Shown here: positions 13,401 through 25,937 of the stretch, piece by piece | Layout: every line of letters starts with the position of its first letter | Position numbering within the stretch: the stretch's first letter is position 1 | NCBI GenBank assembly: GCA_049724395.1 | Contig: JAUGWO010000102.1 | Span: 1 to 64,000 of the forward strand | Source: Spongospora subterranea f. sp. subterranea | Taxonomy: Eukaryota; Endomyxa: Phytomyxea; Phytomyxea; Plasmodiophorida | Reading direction: 5' to 3' | Length of the DNA: 64,000 nt | Translations under genes and position numbers: made by a program | The notes under the pieces: generated by a model | Told to the model about the DNA's origin: nothing | What the model saw: the letters and a program-made list of their open reading frames with translations, nothing else | Databases searched by the model: none

Positions 13401-14514
13401 AGAATAGGAGTATGATCGCTTAATCCCGGCAACTTTCGAAGTATTTCGATTGTGCTATACATTTCTAAAATCGTTGGATTAACAGTAAATTAGACGGTAG
13501 ATGACGGTTTTTGTATTCTATTTGCATTTGGCTGGAGTTTGTGAAAGAGGACATTCTAATTTTAGTAGGCAACGGTGACAGATCAGGCCAAAACCAGGTT
13601 CGATGGAGCGCAACTGATAAATCCCCATCTCAAAAGTTTCACAATCCGTCTTAGTAATAATTTGAACGAACCTTTTGCCTGTGAAATGGGTGCCGTTGAT
13701 GATCAAGGCATTGCGATGGTAAACACGCTCCTCGAGATGCCGCCTGCGGTTGCGGTGTCCGATTGTGATTTCCTTCAACATGGAAGAGTGCAGTGGAATA
13801 CCAGGATTTGCCACGACGATGATTCACGTTGGAGTTAAACAGGGCCTCAAAAGGCGAATGCAGACTATCAGGGTTTGAACCCTTCGTCATATCCTTCTCG
13901 ACTCGACGTTTTTGCAAGTCCAATCTCTCGTCTGATCCTCTATGGGATGACAGAGGAACATCCAGTAATCCGATTTATCGGCCCAATTGGACATTTCTGT
14001 GGTTTGTCAAAGACCACCAGCAAGAACCGTTCCTCCAACTATGGTAACCAGCAGATGCCATCAACAAAGAATAAAAACGCCCGATTAATTCATTCATTTT
14101 AGCTATCCGTTCAACATGGCCAGTTCTTGGTCAACGCCAAAATGAGAGAAGTTAGGATGACTCTGACATTCGATTGCCCTTTTCAGCCACACACATTTTG
14201 ATCATCAGCATTGCATGAGAGAGATAATGAACATTCATGGGGATCAACAACTGTATGTTGACTCAAATTGCGAAAGATCATTGAAGGCGCTAATGTGATC
14301 TACAAGAGAAGTTGCCACGTGAACATTACAGTTTCAACCCAAGGGAACCAGGACGCACAGAGCACAGAGTGTTCATCAAGAAAAACTATTTCGGACGGAT
14401 TTGAATGTGAGATTGGATGTTTGAATCAAGAACTACAATAGCGTCTTGTACTATATCTTAATGAAAATAAGATATAATGTGAATATTAATTTAAAGATAA
14501 ACAGTGGACACCAG
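13401..14514. other. Region with no confident gene
   Basis: Overlapping open frames of 85-100 codons exist on both strands at 13515-14100, but no frame has a recognisable domain. It may be further decayed element sequence downstream of the gypsy fossil, or the 3' flank of WDR6. Confidence 0.35.
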
Positions 14515-17500
14515 CTATGATACACTTTTGAAAAGGAACTTTGATGAAAAAGCGATATACTCGATGCCTTGTCCACAGACGACGATGTGATACGAACCGT
14601 CATCGGACACGACAACATCCATATCATGAATACTGGCACATCCCACACGATGAGAGCCAATACAATTCCATGAATAATCCGGTAATTCTGAACAAACCCA
14701 GCCACGAACGCGACGATCCGATCCAGTTGAAAATGCGACAAAACGGCCGCCGTGGAAGATCAGCCAAATTCCAGTTACCGTGGCAAAATGAGCACTCGCG
14801 ACCATGTAACGTTGAACATTGCCAACAGACTTATGATGATATGGGAACGTAATAAAGTGCAGCCCGTGATCATCTCCACCTGATGCTATTGTTACACGAC
14901 CGTTGTCGTAACGAATTGTGAGGGCGTTAATGCCGGATTGATGAGTGGCGGTAAACCGTGATATGATCTGTAAAGATGAGTTGGGGAGATGACATGACCA
15001 TAGAAGGATGTGACCTCTTGTATCAGCAGATACGATAAGGAATGTGTCAACACGATCGGCTTGGCAACATGATAAACTGAGAATGGGGTGATACCCATGG
15101 GATACGTCGGATCTCAAAGATGACTGAGCCAGGAAGCGCTGCGAGGCAATGTCGTAAATGTGAGAGACCAGACCGCCTGTGGATGTGCCACAGATCACCA
15201 TGATCGACTCGCCGTCGGTGGAGGGAAGGGCCACCATTGACATGATTCTGATATCCATCACCAATTGTCGTTCGGCATCGAGGTCGGATTTAGGCTTGTT
15301 GAACCACTTTCCACATCGGTAACCAGCGAACGCAGCCCCGCTCAGAGAGCCCGCTGGGGTCAACATTGGAGGAAAATACGAGGTGTTGATGTAATAGCAA
15401 AGTAGCTGCAGCTTGGCGCCGCCAGAAAACACGAACGTTGATCCTGATGACTGGACAAGCGCCATACACCGTTGAGAATTTCGACCATTACAAGATTCAG
15501 CCATGGCAATACACTCTGGCTGGTTATCTCCATCTACTCTAACGACCTGAAACGCCAGAAATATTGTCAAAAACAGCTACAGGAATTTACAGCATAATTG
15601 GCGGTGTTATAGCCGGGCAACAGTGGGTAAATAAATAAAGGGAGTGCTATGAGCAATCTTACACGAAATGAGCCGTCTTCTCCTACTGTACAAGCCATAA
15701 GTGGTAGACCAGGTAGCCACATAACCGCAGCAATGTCTCGGGTGTGGAATGGGTGACGTGTTGACCCTAAAGGCGATAGAGATCCAGGTAGGGAGAGCGT
15801 GACAACAGCGGGACCATCGACATCCTTTACAGGCGATACGAACCGGAAGGTAGCACCACTGGGGAACCCTTCTGAGATTGGACACTTTATAGATAAACAT
15901 GTGGCAGTCCTGAACATCAAAAATATCACCACAAAGTACGCAATGAATTCAGAAATCACAGATTTGACGACTCTAAAAACATGCAATATTCCAAAATAGG
16001 GTATACCTTGGACCGCTATGGGGAAATGCTGCAAATATGGCACGAGAACGGACATCAGACACGATATATTGATTAGAGGCGCCATTAAACCCGGCAGTGA
16101 ATAGATTTGGGGTCGGCAGATTACTGACAGAATCACCGATGATGATCCGCTCAGCTAAAGGGTTAGGAGAAGACCACACTCCTATTCTAACCAGATTCAT
16201 GGGCCCAATGCGGTATTGCTGAATGGTCCCGTCGGCGCCCAAACTAAAGACACCGTTATCGAACGGCACTGCATCACGGATGGTGCTGCGACCATGGGCA
16301 CCAACAACACGGAAAAGGGAACCAGATATGCCAAACTGGTATAGAGTCAACACGCCATCTGTATCCCCAGTTACGACGAAATCCGACACAACAGCGATTG
16401 CGCTGATATTGGAACGGTTGGTTTCGAAAGACGATAATCCTGAAGCGGCACCAACAGTAGAGCATGTACTGCCCATACCTGGTGGTGTAGGGCCATGGCA
16501 ACTTAAATAATGTAGAGAGACTCCATCGAATGCGAAAATGAAACCACCGGCAGCCCATACTTTAAACACTCCTTTAAGAGGGAATACGGTATCAGTTGAG
16601 CGCAGATTGGAATATTGGAGATCATGAAGTGGTTGGGTTGTTAGGTCAACCAGTACAAGACCATCAGGAATAAGGGGGTTAGAGGATTTACGGACTGCAA
16701 GGGCGAGAACAGCTTGGCCAGGTAACATTGCGCTGTCACGAACATCGACACAGGTAACACTGCAGTGAATACGCCATATATCATCCACTGTTACTTCCGC
16801 TACGATACCGCAACGTAATACGACCACTGTTGATTGGGCACTGTTACGATCATAGAGAGCGACAATGGCGCGGTCATACTGTGCCAACCAAGACGGTATA
16901 CGGGACGTGATACGATTGAGCACGATAGGTTCGAGTCGCCAATAACGGATATCTGCATCTTCGCCACCAGACACAATAACTCCTCGCTTTGTATCAGCGT
17001 CGATTGCCCATACATTACCGCAATGCCCAGATAATGATTCCAATAATCTGCCATCGATCGACCATTTCCTCAACGTTCCATCTTCCCCAGCCGTAACGAT
17101 AATATCGCCAAGGAAACGTGCCCGCCAGACCCTTGACACGTGCCCGTACCCAACTCCAACACATTTGCCATCGTTTAATGACCATATCCGCACAGTACGA
17201 TCATCTGACGTTGAACAAATCATTGTCCCATCCACATTCCACGATAAACTAAACACGACGCCGGAATGGCCAACCAAACGACTGATAACTGGGACCGCGG
17301 CGCTATCGGCAATATCAGGTACTTGCCAGATGATAATCTGATTGAACACTGTTCCCGCAGCGACAGTGAATGTGTCGGGAGTGATGATCAACGACATACT
17401 ATAGAGCAGGCTCTGATCTTGACAGTGATATTCCCGATCCAGGGTCCAAACACCATTGATCACCTTATAGATATGTACTATATTATGAGCCAGACCAATA

Positions 17501-17885
17501 GCCAGCTGTTCCCTGTCTATGAACGCCACATCCAACACGCATTGTGGCAGATCGGCAATCACACCTACCACTTCCATTGTCTGATTCATCCATATTTCAC
17601 AGCGATTCATTCCGAATACCACAGTAAGTGTATCTGTACAAAATTGAGCAATCAAAACAGAAATTACGAAAACGGTTCTGAACCGAAGCGGTAAATGCCA
17701 TGAACACGATCGCCGCCATTCCCAAATCTTTGCCGAACGGATATGGCGATGGTTGAGGATATATCTGACGAATGTCGAGTGACATATGATCCAGATCCTA
17801 TAAGGAGAGAACCATCGGATAGTAGACACAAAGCCGAAACATCACCCAGAAAGGCACCGGATTGGATCGCCGCCAGCCTCATCAA
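14515..17885 (-). CDS. WDR6: WDR6 / RTT10-like WD-repeat protein (tRNA 2'-O-methylation partner)
   Basis: Minus-strand gene from the ATG at about 17885 to a stop near 14515, with a few short introns. One is near 17640-17690, joining HGIYRF to DTLTVVFG; others are near 15900-15980 and 15570-15650. The protein is almost all WD40 repeats. Diagnostic blocks are GHSGVVFSLSWNVDGTMICS with TSDDRTVRIWSL, then VTAGEDGTLRKWSIDGRLLE, then GHCGNVWAIDADTKRGVIVS with GGEDADIRYW. These match the WDR6 pattern of a repeat ending in GG-D-x-x-IRLW. A second beta-propeller follows and ends in VVCGQGIEYIAF, like the WDR6 VVGQGLQ end. Known role: WDR6 and yeast Rtt10/Trm734 bind the Trm7/FTSJ1 methyltransferase and direct 2'-O-methylation of position 34 in certain tRNAs. 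Confident of a WD protein, fairly confident of WDR6. Confidence 0.8.
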
Positions 17886-18081
17886 AATTCAGGTCATACT
17901 GTACACATACCGTGGGTTACGGTGTCCGTGGCGGATTTGCTACACTTACCCAAGTCCTTTACAATGGGTATCACTGTTATCCCCGTTCAATCTACGATCT
18001 TATTCAGTGCAGGAATATGCCAGTCTTGATTTCAATAGTGCAATCGGTGTTATTGTGGTCACTCATTAGATAAACCATATC

Positions 18082-18374
18082 AACTTGCAATAATGTAACT
18101 CGTAAATGAGAAATACAATCTCATCCAGAACGACCACGTCCCAACGTCAATCGGCAGATTGAAATGCTCCGATTAGCGATCACGTTGCACAGTCTGTGGC
18201 GAATTAGGTTGGACACCGAGGACACGTGGCCGGAGTTCGACGTGGTCGTTCTGGATGAGGTTGTATTACTCATTTACGAGTTGCTGTCCAATATTGACGG
18301 CATCTCTGGAGCATGTATTTTACTGCATGGTAAATGATGCGAACTTGCCTATTATGTTGACATTATTGCAAGTT
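18082..18374. repeat. Fold-back repeat with nested inverted arms
   Basis: The left arm at 18082-18140 pairs with two right segments. 18097-18140 is the reverse complement of 18239-18282 (44 nt, two mismatches). 18082-18095 is the reverse complement of 18361-18374 (14 nt, perfect). The spacer and right side form one open plus frame that includes RQIEMLRLAITLHSLWRI and EFDVVVLDEVVLLIYELL, faintly like the N-terminal domain of ALG2-type glycosyltransferases. It looks like an inverted partial duplication of a gene fragment or a small fold-back element. Confidence 0.75.
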
Positions 18375-19157
18375 CAATAATCACATATAATATTAAGAAT
18401 ACACTGAATTCCGTAGTTAATCATCACGACAGGTAGCGTTTTTGCTGAAAAAACAGTGTTCTATAGACAATATTCCAAACTCATTATAAACTCATATCTG
18501 GTAAATACTATCAGCATCATGTGAAAACATACTACTGTACTCAAGTGAAGGGGTCGTGCCCTCGTCACCGCACCTCAACTCCCACCATATCCGGGGGTCA
18601 ATAAATCCTGTTGGTCACCCATATAACTATCATCAAGAAGTTGGTCACGTCGTGGCCAATGTTGTGGTAGTGAACAGAGATAGGGTCTAAAATACTGAGA
18701 TTGTGTCTGATTAGAGTATAACGATTGAAGGAATTGAGAGATGTGATGGTTTGGAGTAATGAGGCATGATGAAGGTACAGGCCGGCATTTTATTGACCGT
18801 CCTACTTGGTGTATATAGTGGTCAAGCCCCGTCACAGTTGACCTGTTGGTACAGTACAGTTGCTTGGTAACAGTACAGTACAGTTGTAAAAACTGCGACA
18901 TTGCGCCAGGGGGTAGTCATTACACAGTCATGACGCACGTCCAATAATCAGTGGTGTAACCCTCTTGTCCAATATCAACCAAAACCCATTTTCTGACAAA
19001 CGACTTGTTCTTCCCCACTAAACTGTTCCGGGTTGGTGTTTTCATCCGCCGAGTCTTTTCTTGATCAAGGAAGGACCGGCTGTGTTGCTGTGAATTGTAT
19101 CGCCCTGGCAGATGCATGTCGGATCGCTCACAATATTCCTCACCATGCCTGGTAGCG
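18375..19157. other. Intergenic, short repeats only
   Basis: No supported gene. GTACAGTACAGTTG-type words repeat at about 18850-18890. A minus open frame of 108 codons at 18575-18901 has no recognised domain. Confidence 0.35.
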
Positions 19158-20771
19158 ATGCCCCAGAATGTTAATCGGCTATCAATCCCGACATCGATGC
19201 CCTATGAACCCGCTGTCATCGATCTGCAGGTTTCGTAAAACACATCCTCTGTTCCATCATATTCTCATATTGATCATATTCCAGATGAGGATGGCGCTAC
19301 CCCTGTCATGCGTCCTCAACGACAATGGCGCCTTTGTCGCCCGTACTGTACCGCTATCTCGTCCTACACAATCAGAAGATTCATCCCCTCATCCACAAAG
19401 GGATCGTATTCTGCTTGGGACTCAGGATTTCGCCGGTATTCGTGGACGACATAGTATAATCGGTGTCTCGTGCGATCTCAAAGAATTTGATTGCGAAGTT
19501 CTGGTTTTCACCCATCCCATTCCCGATGTTAGTTATATCTCTCTGTCAACTTGCTTTCCTAACGAGCGTTATTTCAGCATCTTCGTGATATTCATTGGAT
19601 TGGATCACATTCCGCCATCTGCGCTCATGGCTCAACGATTGCTGCCGTTCAGATCGACGATGATTTCTGTTTTAACAAAAGTATATGGTTTCTGGTTGTG
19701 ATGATCGCCCGTTAATATCATTGTATCAGTTGATTATCACGCGTCTCACACCGATTGGGTCAGGGAACTAGCGCCCCATCCTATTTCGCAAGGACAGATT
19801 CGCATCCGGAGGTACCATCATCATTACTTCGATTAGCCTTTATTACACACATATTCTCAGGATTCGATGGGTTTTTGTGCATAAACAACGTCAATCGGCG
19901 AGAATGCTGTGTCAGGAAAGTGAATAGCGAAGGGGTGATCTCATCAATTCGTTGGGGCGCTAGTATGGATGAACGGCTAGATGACCTATCGCTCCAGTTA
20001 ACATATTGCAGATCATAATTCGATATCGTTAACGACCGATCTGGGAATGTTCTCAATATATGACGCAAGAACGGCCATGTCGTCACCGGATGTCGTGGCG
20101 GACTCTCACAAACTCGTAAACTGACACAGTTTTACTAGCAGATTTCTCTCGTTTGGCTCTTGGCCTGATTTGAACCCGTTTCTGTCCCGTTAGTGCCGAT
20201 ATTGTTAACTGACCGATAGGCGGTTTCAGATGCTTTACGCGCATGATTGGCTGGACAATCATACGATTATGATGGGGTTTGGTGACGGAGAGCTTCTCAG
20301 ATTCGATATGAGGAATGGGAAATTGTAAGACAGATTCCGCCTTGAATATGTTGTCGATCTGGTCCTAATCTGACTCAGCTTAAGTGACCCATCAATGTCA
20401 GCGGGATGTTGCATTGGCGACATCACAATCAGAGATGGAATTGCAATGGTGTCCGGTGAAACTAACGAGTAATTGGCTCCCCCGTTTTCCAATCAATTGT
20501 TCCATTCAATTTACCGTTTCGCAGAATCGCTCTTTGGAGAACCAATTCCATGAACCTGTTGGAATGCTTGTAAGCGATTCAGCCGCGTATTATCTGGGTT
20601 GACCTAAACGGGATTTCCAGTGCTAAGGGATCGCCAGCAATTCCTGGTGTTGATCCTGGTCCTTCATCATCTTCGTGCCCATGCGCTACGTTTGGCTCAG
20701 ATGGACGATCAATCTTGACTGCCGATTCGCTTGGCGTTATGGCCTGTTTTGATTTTGATATTCCAAGATAA
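19158..20771 (+). CDS. WD-repeat protein of unknown subfamily, with an apparent +1 frame change
   Basis: Several short introns link WD-like segments: 19230-19284, 19528-19577, one ending near 19730, one ending near 19858, and one near 19970-20010. Segments in order are: RILLGTQDFAGI; HLRDIHWIGSHSAICAHGST; HASHTDWVRELAPHP; DRFASGGFDGFLCINNVNRR; GVISSIRWGANHNSISLTTD; LGMFSIYDARTA; MLYAHDWLDNHTIMMGFGDG; and CATFGSDGRSILTADSLGVM. These are typical beta-propeller blades. The start ATG 19158 gives MPQNVNRLSIPTSMPYEP. Between HPISQ and DRFASGG (19782-19793) the reading frame moves by one extra base, with no room for an intron. The stop is near 20769. I cannot name the orthologue. Confidence 0.55.
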
Positions 20772-21308
20772 TGGGGCTGTAAAACGCTCTTCACCTGTAG
20801 ATTCATGATGATTGTCTTTAAATTATTTGAGATATTAAATTTAGACGAATTTTTGTTGATATCGTGGTGACAATGGTCTGGTCCCTATTAGAGGAACTGG
20901 ATTACCATATTGTAGTCCACCTGGCAGATACTGTTTTTGAATATCTAAACGGTGGCACGACCGTTAATCTGCCTTGAGGTTTCATTGGCATATCCTAGAC
21001 AGTTTTCACATCATCCTTCAACGTCTGTTAATTCGATATACTATTGATATCAGTTTCGAATATGATGAATTGTTGATTATTATCCCATTCTGATGAGTTT
21101 CATGATGAACTCCCCATCAGGTCCTTCAATACAGATCCCCCATCTTGCATGTTGAACTAGGCAGTAAATGATGGTTAATAAATGGCCATCACTAGGTTGA
21201 GCCCCTTTCACCGTAATCAAAATTAGATTACATGAGATACGGCGCGTGTGTCCCCCATTATATGTCAATTACAGCCAGATCGTTGACAGTACCAGAGAGA
21301 TACTGGAT
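20772..21308. other. Intergenic
   Basis: AT-rich sequence between two plus-strand genes. No open frame with a recognisable product and no repeat seen. Confidence 0.4.
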
Positions 21309-22405
21309 ATGGCGACCAAGACGGCTGCGTCGTCACCAATATTTGGATTACCACTTCCAGCACAGATTTCATCCAAAGGTGCCAATTCCCCATTATAGGT
21401 CATATTTCATGTTTTATCCAAAACATTTTTGCTCAGCGGCAGTGGCGGCTCTGAAATCTTTGCAAACAAAACTGCACGAAACCGAACTTGATCGCGATCG
21501 CGACGCCATTCGGTATCAGAATGATGTCAATCGAGCTAAACAAGATATGGAGAATATGCGATCGGAGATGAACGAAAAACTGCATCAACAAGTCGACAAG
21601 ACCGCGAAAGTATTACACGATCTTGAAAGTGCTAGGGCTGAAGTCGATCGTTCGTTCAATGTCGGGAGCGTCAAACGAGGTCACTGAAATACGTTGTGAT
21701 TCAGGTTTGGGCGAGACTGTAGAAAGACAACATGAGCAGATCCGACAGTTGCAAGAGAACGTGATCAGATCTGATCACGATAATAATCATTCGGTTCATG
21801 GTGTAAAATCCGGCAGGAATCGTCGTACAGATGATCTCGAGGAATTAGATCGGGGAAAGGTCGCCCATCGGACAAACTCTCCATCTCCTGTCCATTTTAC
21901 AGTAAATGGATCGGTGTCAACACCAGATATCACACAAATCGTCGAACAAGCGTGTGCTAGTGCAATCAGTACGCATATGGCCCCATGTAATCACAACCAT
22001 CGCAAATCTGACCCAATATCGTCACGCGATGATGATCATGATATATATCAATTGCTGCGTTCCTCGCAATCTGATACGGAATATAAAGAACTCGCCGTTC
22101 GATTGGATAAAATGGAGAATCTTCTTACGCTATATGCAAAGAGCATGCTAAAACGGCGATTGAAAGAGAGGCGACTAAAACCAAGACCTGGATTTACGAG
22201 GGCTGTAATACCATGCAATAATACGTATTCTGCTAGGATGATGAAATTAGAAAGAATTATGAAGAGGCTAACAACACAATCGGGGGCGTTGATTGACCAG
22301 CTGAATTCGAAGACAAGCGTTGATACGCATCGACGAGTGAATGAAATCATTCAAGAACTCGATATAACACAAAACCAATTGAGAATGTTGGATAGTAAAC
22401 GATAG
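21309..22405 (+). CDS. Coiled-coil protein with Cep57/Ppc89-like helix
   Basis: The ATG at 21309 starts MATKTAASSPIFGLPLPAQI. A 58-nt intron (21379-21436, ending CTCAG) joins SSK to AAVAALKSLQTKLHETELDR. That helix resembles the first coiled coil of the Cep57/Ppc89 family, whose hallmark is ALK-x-LQ-E-K-I-R-x-L-E-x-ER. More heptad-like sequence follows (DMENMRSEMNEKLHQQ). A basic, Ser-rich middle part comes next, then a C-terminal helix (RRVNEIIQELDITQNQLRML). The reading frame changes near 21600-21683, either by an intron (a phase-0 GTATTA donor near 21609 is possible) or by a one-base shift. Cep57 and Ppc89 sit at centrosomes or spindle-pole bodies; that role is inferred only from a short helix and is uncertain. 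Confidence 0.5.
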
Positions 22406-22436
22406 AATAATGTTATATCATTAAGGATATGTGTAT

Positions 22437-25128
22437 CTACAACAGTTTGATCATATATGGACCAACCAGTTCATAGCCGAGCTTTCGATAATAATGGCGT
22501 GTTCCAACGCCCGAAATGACGGCGACCTGTTCGCTGCCGTGTTCATCACGAGCAATGCGCTCTGCCTCTTCCATCAGCAACCGTCCAAAACCTCTGTGCT
22601 GCTGCAGAGGCGTACACGAAGCGTCTTTACCCAACGTGTTCTCCCCAACTTGAACCACTTCGCCATAAACATGAACCTCTCGGATTAACGACGACCTTTT
22701 GCAAATTAACTCAGGGCGAAAGGTTTGTGATCCACACCTGAACTGATATTAGCGAAATGAATAAAAATGAAAGTATACCGGGATTCTGTTGAAAACTGAA
22801 CAGTCAAAAACGGGAAAAAAACTCTTGTTAACGTTGAGCATTTAACATGAGCACAGGCACAGATCACAAGAGACGAAACCGTCATAAAAGAGTCGTTATA
22901 ATGACGAAAAACAATCATGACAAGGAGCAAAGACTAATCAATCTGATCAAGTGATAATATTGATGTTTTCGCAGTTCGAATGTCTGAATATGAAATTATA
23001 AGCTATCAGACAATGCACGCATACAAAACATAAAACAGAGCGCTACGCTCTAGACGGCAGTGACATTTACGATAAAATTGAATTCAAACGTGGATAGCGA
23101 ACCTGCGTAGACGAAGAAGACCAATAAGGGTATCCTGGACGGGATCTTCATATGATATGAACGTCTCCCAATCCCCGTTGGCCGTGTAATCTCGACGGAT
23201 CAGTTCGATCTGATTTGGAACGAGATTCTGATGAAGTGACCTCATACCGGCCTCTCTGTGTAAAAGCGTCAAAAGAATAATCATAAAAGAGAGACATTTG
23301 ACTTCTGACCTAGTGCGAACATCACGACAAACAAGACCCAGATCATTCATACGCTGTAGAACCTGTTCACGAAGATTGCCTGTCTCAACACCAGAACTCG
23401 TAACCAGAGGTAGTGGAATATCGCGCTGGATTCTAAACCGACAAGGAGTGACATTGGTTGGAAGCCACAAAACAGTTTCAACGCATTCAACGCATTTGCC
23501 TCAAAAAGAAATAATAAAAAACTAAGCTATTCCACAATAAAACCGTGAAGAGAAGTATTGAGAAGATATAGAAAAAGACACTGACCGATAGATTCGGGTC
23601 CATGGCGGTACCATTGATAACGCATTGGCTAAAAGATCGACCAACTGTTGAGGCGAATACGGCTTGTATACACCCACTTTCCAAAGCTCATACAATCCTG
23701 TTCCGCGAATTACACTAAGGTCATATTATGAAACAGGACAAAACCGTTTGGGGCCGACAAAAATTACAGTGTGGGATAAATTTTGAGCCCGTCAGGTCGG
23801 AAATCGGGATTTTCAAACAGCTCTTTGAAAGAAAGCATATCGCGTTGCATTCCAACATTGGGTAAGTCTGGCATTATATGAGATACGATTTTATAACCGG
23901 CGTCTTTAGCAACCTAGATTCAAATAAATAATTACTACAAACCCGATTATCATCCCTTGTTAAACGGAATTCATACCCAAATTCAAATTATCGGGCATGA
24001 GACGGTCAAATGAATGTGTTCAAGAAAAAACAGCAAACAAGACGTGACTACCTGAAATGCTTGGCATACGGCCTGAACAGTATGGCCACGATTGGTATCG
24101 CGAGCAACATCTTCGTAGACGGATTGGACCCCGATTTCTAAACGAGTGCAACCATAGAGCAACATCGACCTGAATAATGTCAGGATGATATTCAGCAAAC
24201 TCGACACAATAACAATACGAGATATGAGGACGAAGACAGTAATCCGGGCGGGTTTCAATGGTGATTCCCACACATTTACGTTTGGATTGTTCACTCCATC
24301 GAACCGCCTGAGCCAAACAACGAGTGTTAATCAGACTAATATTGATAGTCTGCAAGAATTAACAAAAATTTAAGGAACCGTAGGAAGGTGTAAAAGAGAA
24401 GAAAAATACGATTATAATACATGGAAAGTCAACACCAAACGGTGATGTCGTTAGTAAAGTCAGGTCAATAGTATAACACTGGGTCAACCTCTTCAATGCT
24501 AGTGCTATTTTGACCACTTAAAGCATCATGTAGTCGGCTGACAAACGTCTCACGATATGTTTTGGGCAACGACATGAACGTCCCTCCCATGATAATAATC
24601 TCCACCTAACAACCATCAAAGTCTGAAAAACGGGTTGTAAAATATGGAAAAGGGAGTAAAAACCTTATCGATTTCGTGTCCAAGGGATTGCAACTGATCC
24701 AATCGTTCACGACATTGTTCATAAGGATCATATCGTGCTCGTATGGCACGAAGCGATGTCGGCTCGTAGCCGGTATACGATTGTGTCGAGTATTCGAAGT
24801 CGCTATCGGGACCCCCTGGGCAATAAACACATACATTTCCGGTCATCTCGATATGTGGGCAACGATGGGGCTTGCACATGACGGCGACAACAGCGACACC
24901 TGATGCAGTCCTGACTGGTTTGGCGCGTAGAATGGGCAGGAGACGGGTGCGATATTGTGTTGGGCAAGCGGCAACTAGTTCAACACGTCGCGGTTGATCG
25001 CAATGATACCGTTTGGTGATCTGGCGACATATTTGGGTGACTGGTATTCGGCTAGGATGAACACCAGACAATAGCTGGCGAACTATCTCGTTCACTGCCA
25101 ATGTGGCAATGCCAACACGGCTGGTCAT
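22437..25128 (-). CDS. ELP3: Elongator catalytic subunit ELP3 (radical SAM + GNAT)
   Basis: Full-length gene on the minus strand, ATG at 25126-25128, stop at 22437, with about six introns (the largest near 22700-23080). Radical [40 protein letters not shown] (C-x9-C-x2-C iron-sulfur motif) and [17 protein letters not shown] are almost identical to other ELP3 proteins. Then come [43 protein letters not shown] and [13 protein letters not shown]. Further on are [22 protein letters not shown] and DGDW-type linker sequences. The C-terminal acetyltransferase has [20 protein letters not shown] and [20 protein letters not shown] (acetyl-CoA site). Role: ELP3 starts the cm5U/mcm5U modification of wobble uridine in tRNA as part of the six-subunit Elongator. 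A 37-bp minisatellite lies about 80 bp upstream of the start. Confidence 0.95.
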
Positions 25129-25206
25129 GGCAGATTCCTCCCATCGCCGTCATGGAATATTTCCAGGAATACCCAACTGGACGGACCCTGCGCAGTCCGT
25201 GGTGAT

Positions 25207-25933
25207 TGTCTGACGGTTTTGAGGGGAAACAATTGAGTGATATTGTCTGACGGTTTTGAGGGGAAACAATTGAGTGATATTGTCTGACGGTTTTGAGGGG
25301 AAACAATTGAGTGATATTGTCTGACGGTTTTGAGGGGAAACAATTGAGTGATATTGTCTGACGGTTTTGAGGGGAAACAATTGAGTGATATTGTCTGACG
25401 GTTTTGAGGGGAAACAATTGAGTGATATTGTCTGACGGTTTTGAGGGGAAACAATTGAGTGATATTGTCTGACGGTTTTGAGGGGAAACAATTGAGTGAT
25501 ATTGTCTGACGGTTTTGAGGGGAAACAATTGAGTGATATTGTCTGACGGTTTTGAGGGGAAACGGTCTGACGGGTTTGAGGGGAAACAATTGAGTGATAT
25601 TGTCTGACGGTTTTGAGGGGAAACAATTGAGTGATATTGTCTGACGGGTTTGAGGGGAAACAATTGAGTGATATTGTCTGACGGTTTTGAGGGGAAACAA
25701 TTGAGTGATATTGTCTGACGGTTTTGAGGGGAAACAATTGAGTGATATTGTCTGACGGGTTTGAGGGGAAACAATTGAGTGATATTGTCTGACGGTTTTG
25801 AGGGGAAACAATTGAGTGATATTGTCTGACGGGTTTGAGGGGAAACAATTGAGTGATATTGTCTGACGGGTTTGAGGGGAAACAATTGAGTGATATTGTC
25901 TGACGGTTTTGAGGGGAAACAATTGAGTGATAT
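25207..25933. repeat. 37-bp minisatellite, 19 full units plus one 24-bp unit
   Basis: The array is a near-perfect tandem repeat of a 37-bp unit. The unit starts TGTCTGACGGTTTTGAGGGG and continues AAACAATTGAGTGATAT. Length fits 19 x 37 plus one shortened 24-bp unit near 25542-25566. A variant with GGGTTTGAG in place of GGTTTTGAG occurs only to the right of the short unit. No unique spacers exist, so this is not a CRISPR array. Because 37 is not a multiple of 3, the minus strand is free of stops in all three frames across the array. It ends about 80 bp before the ELP3 start codon on one side and meets a copia gag fossil on the other. Confidence 0.95.
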
Positions 25934-25937
25934 TGTG

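Noticed and set aside
13515-13923. Overlapping ORFs on both strands that might be a gene
   Set aside because: No frame shows a domain or plausible splice chain.
16223-17694. Plus-strand ORFs of up to 142 codons
   Set aside because: Antisense of WDR6.
25207-25933. CRISPR-like look of the regular array
   Set aside because: Units are contiguous with no unique spacers, and the genome is eukaryotic.
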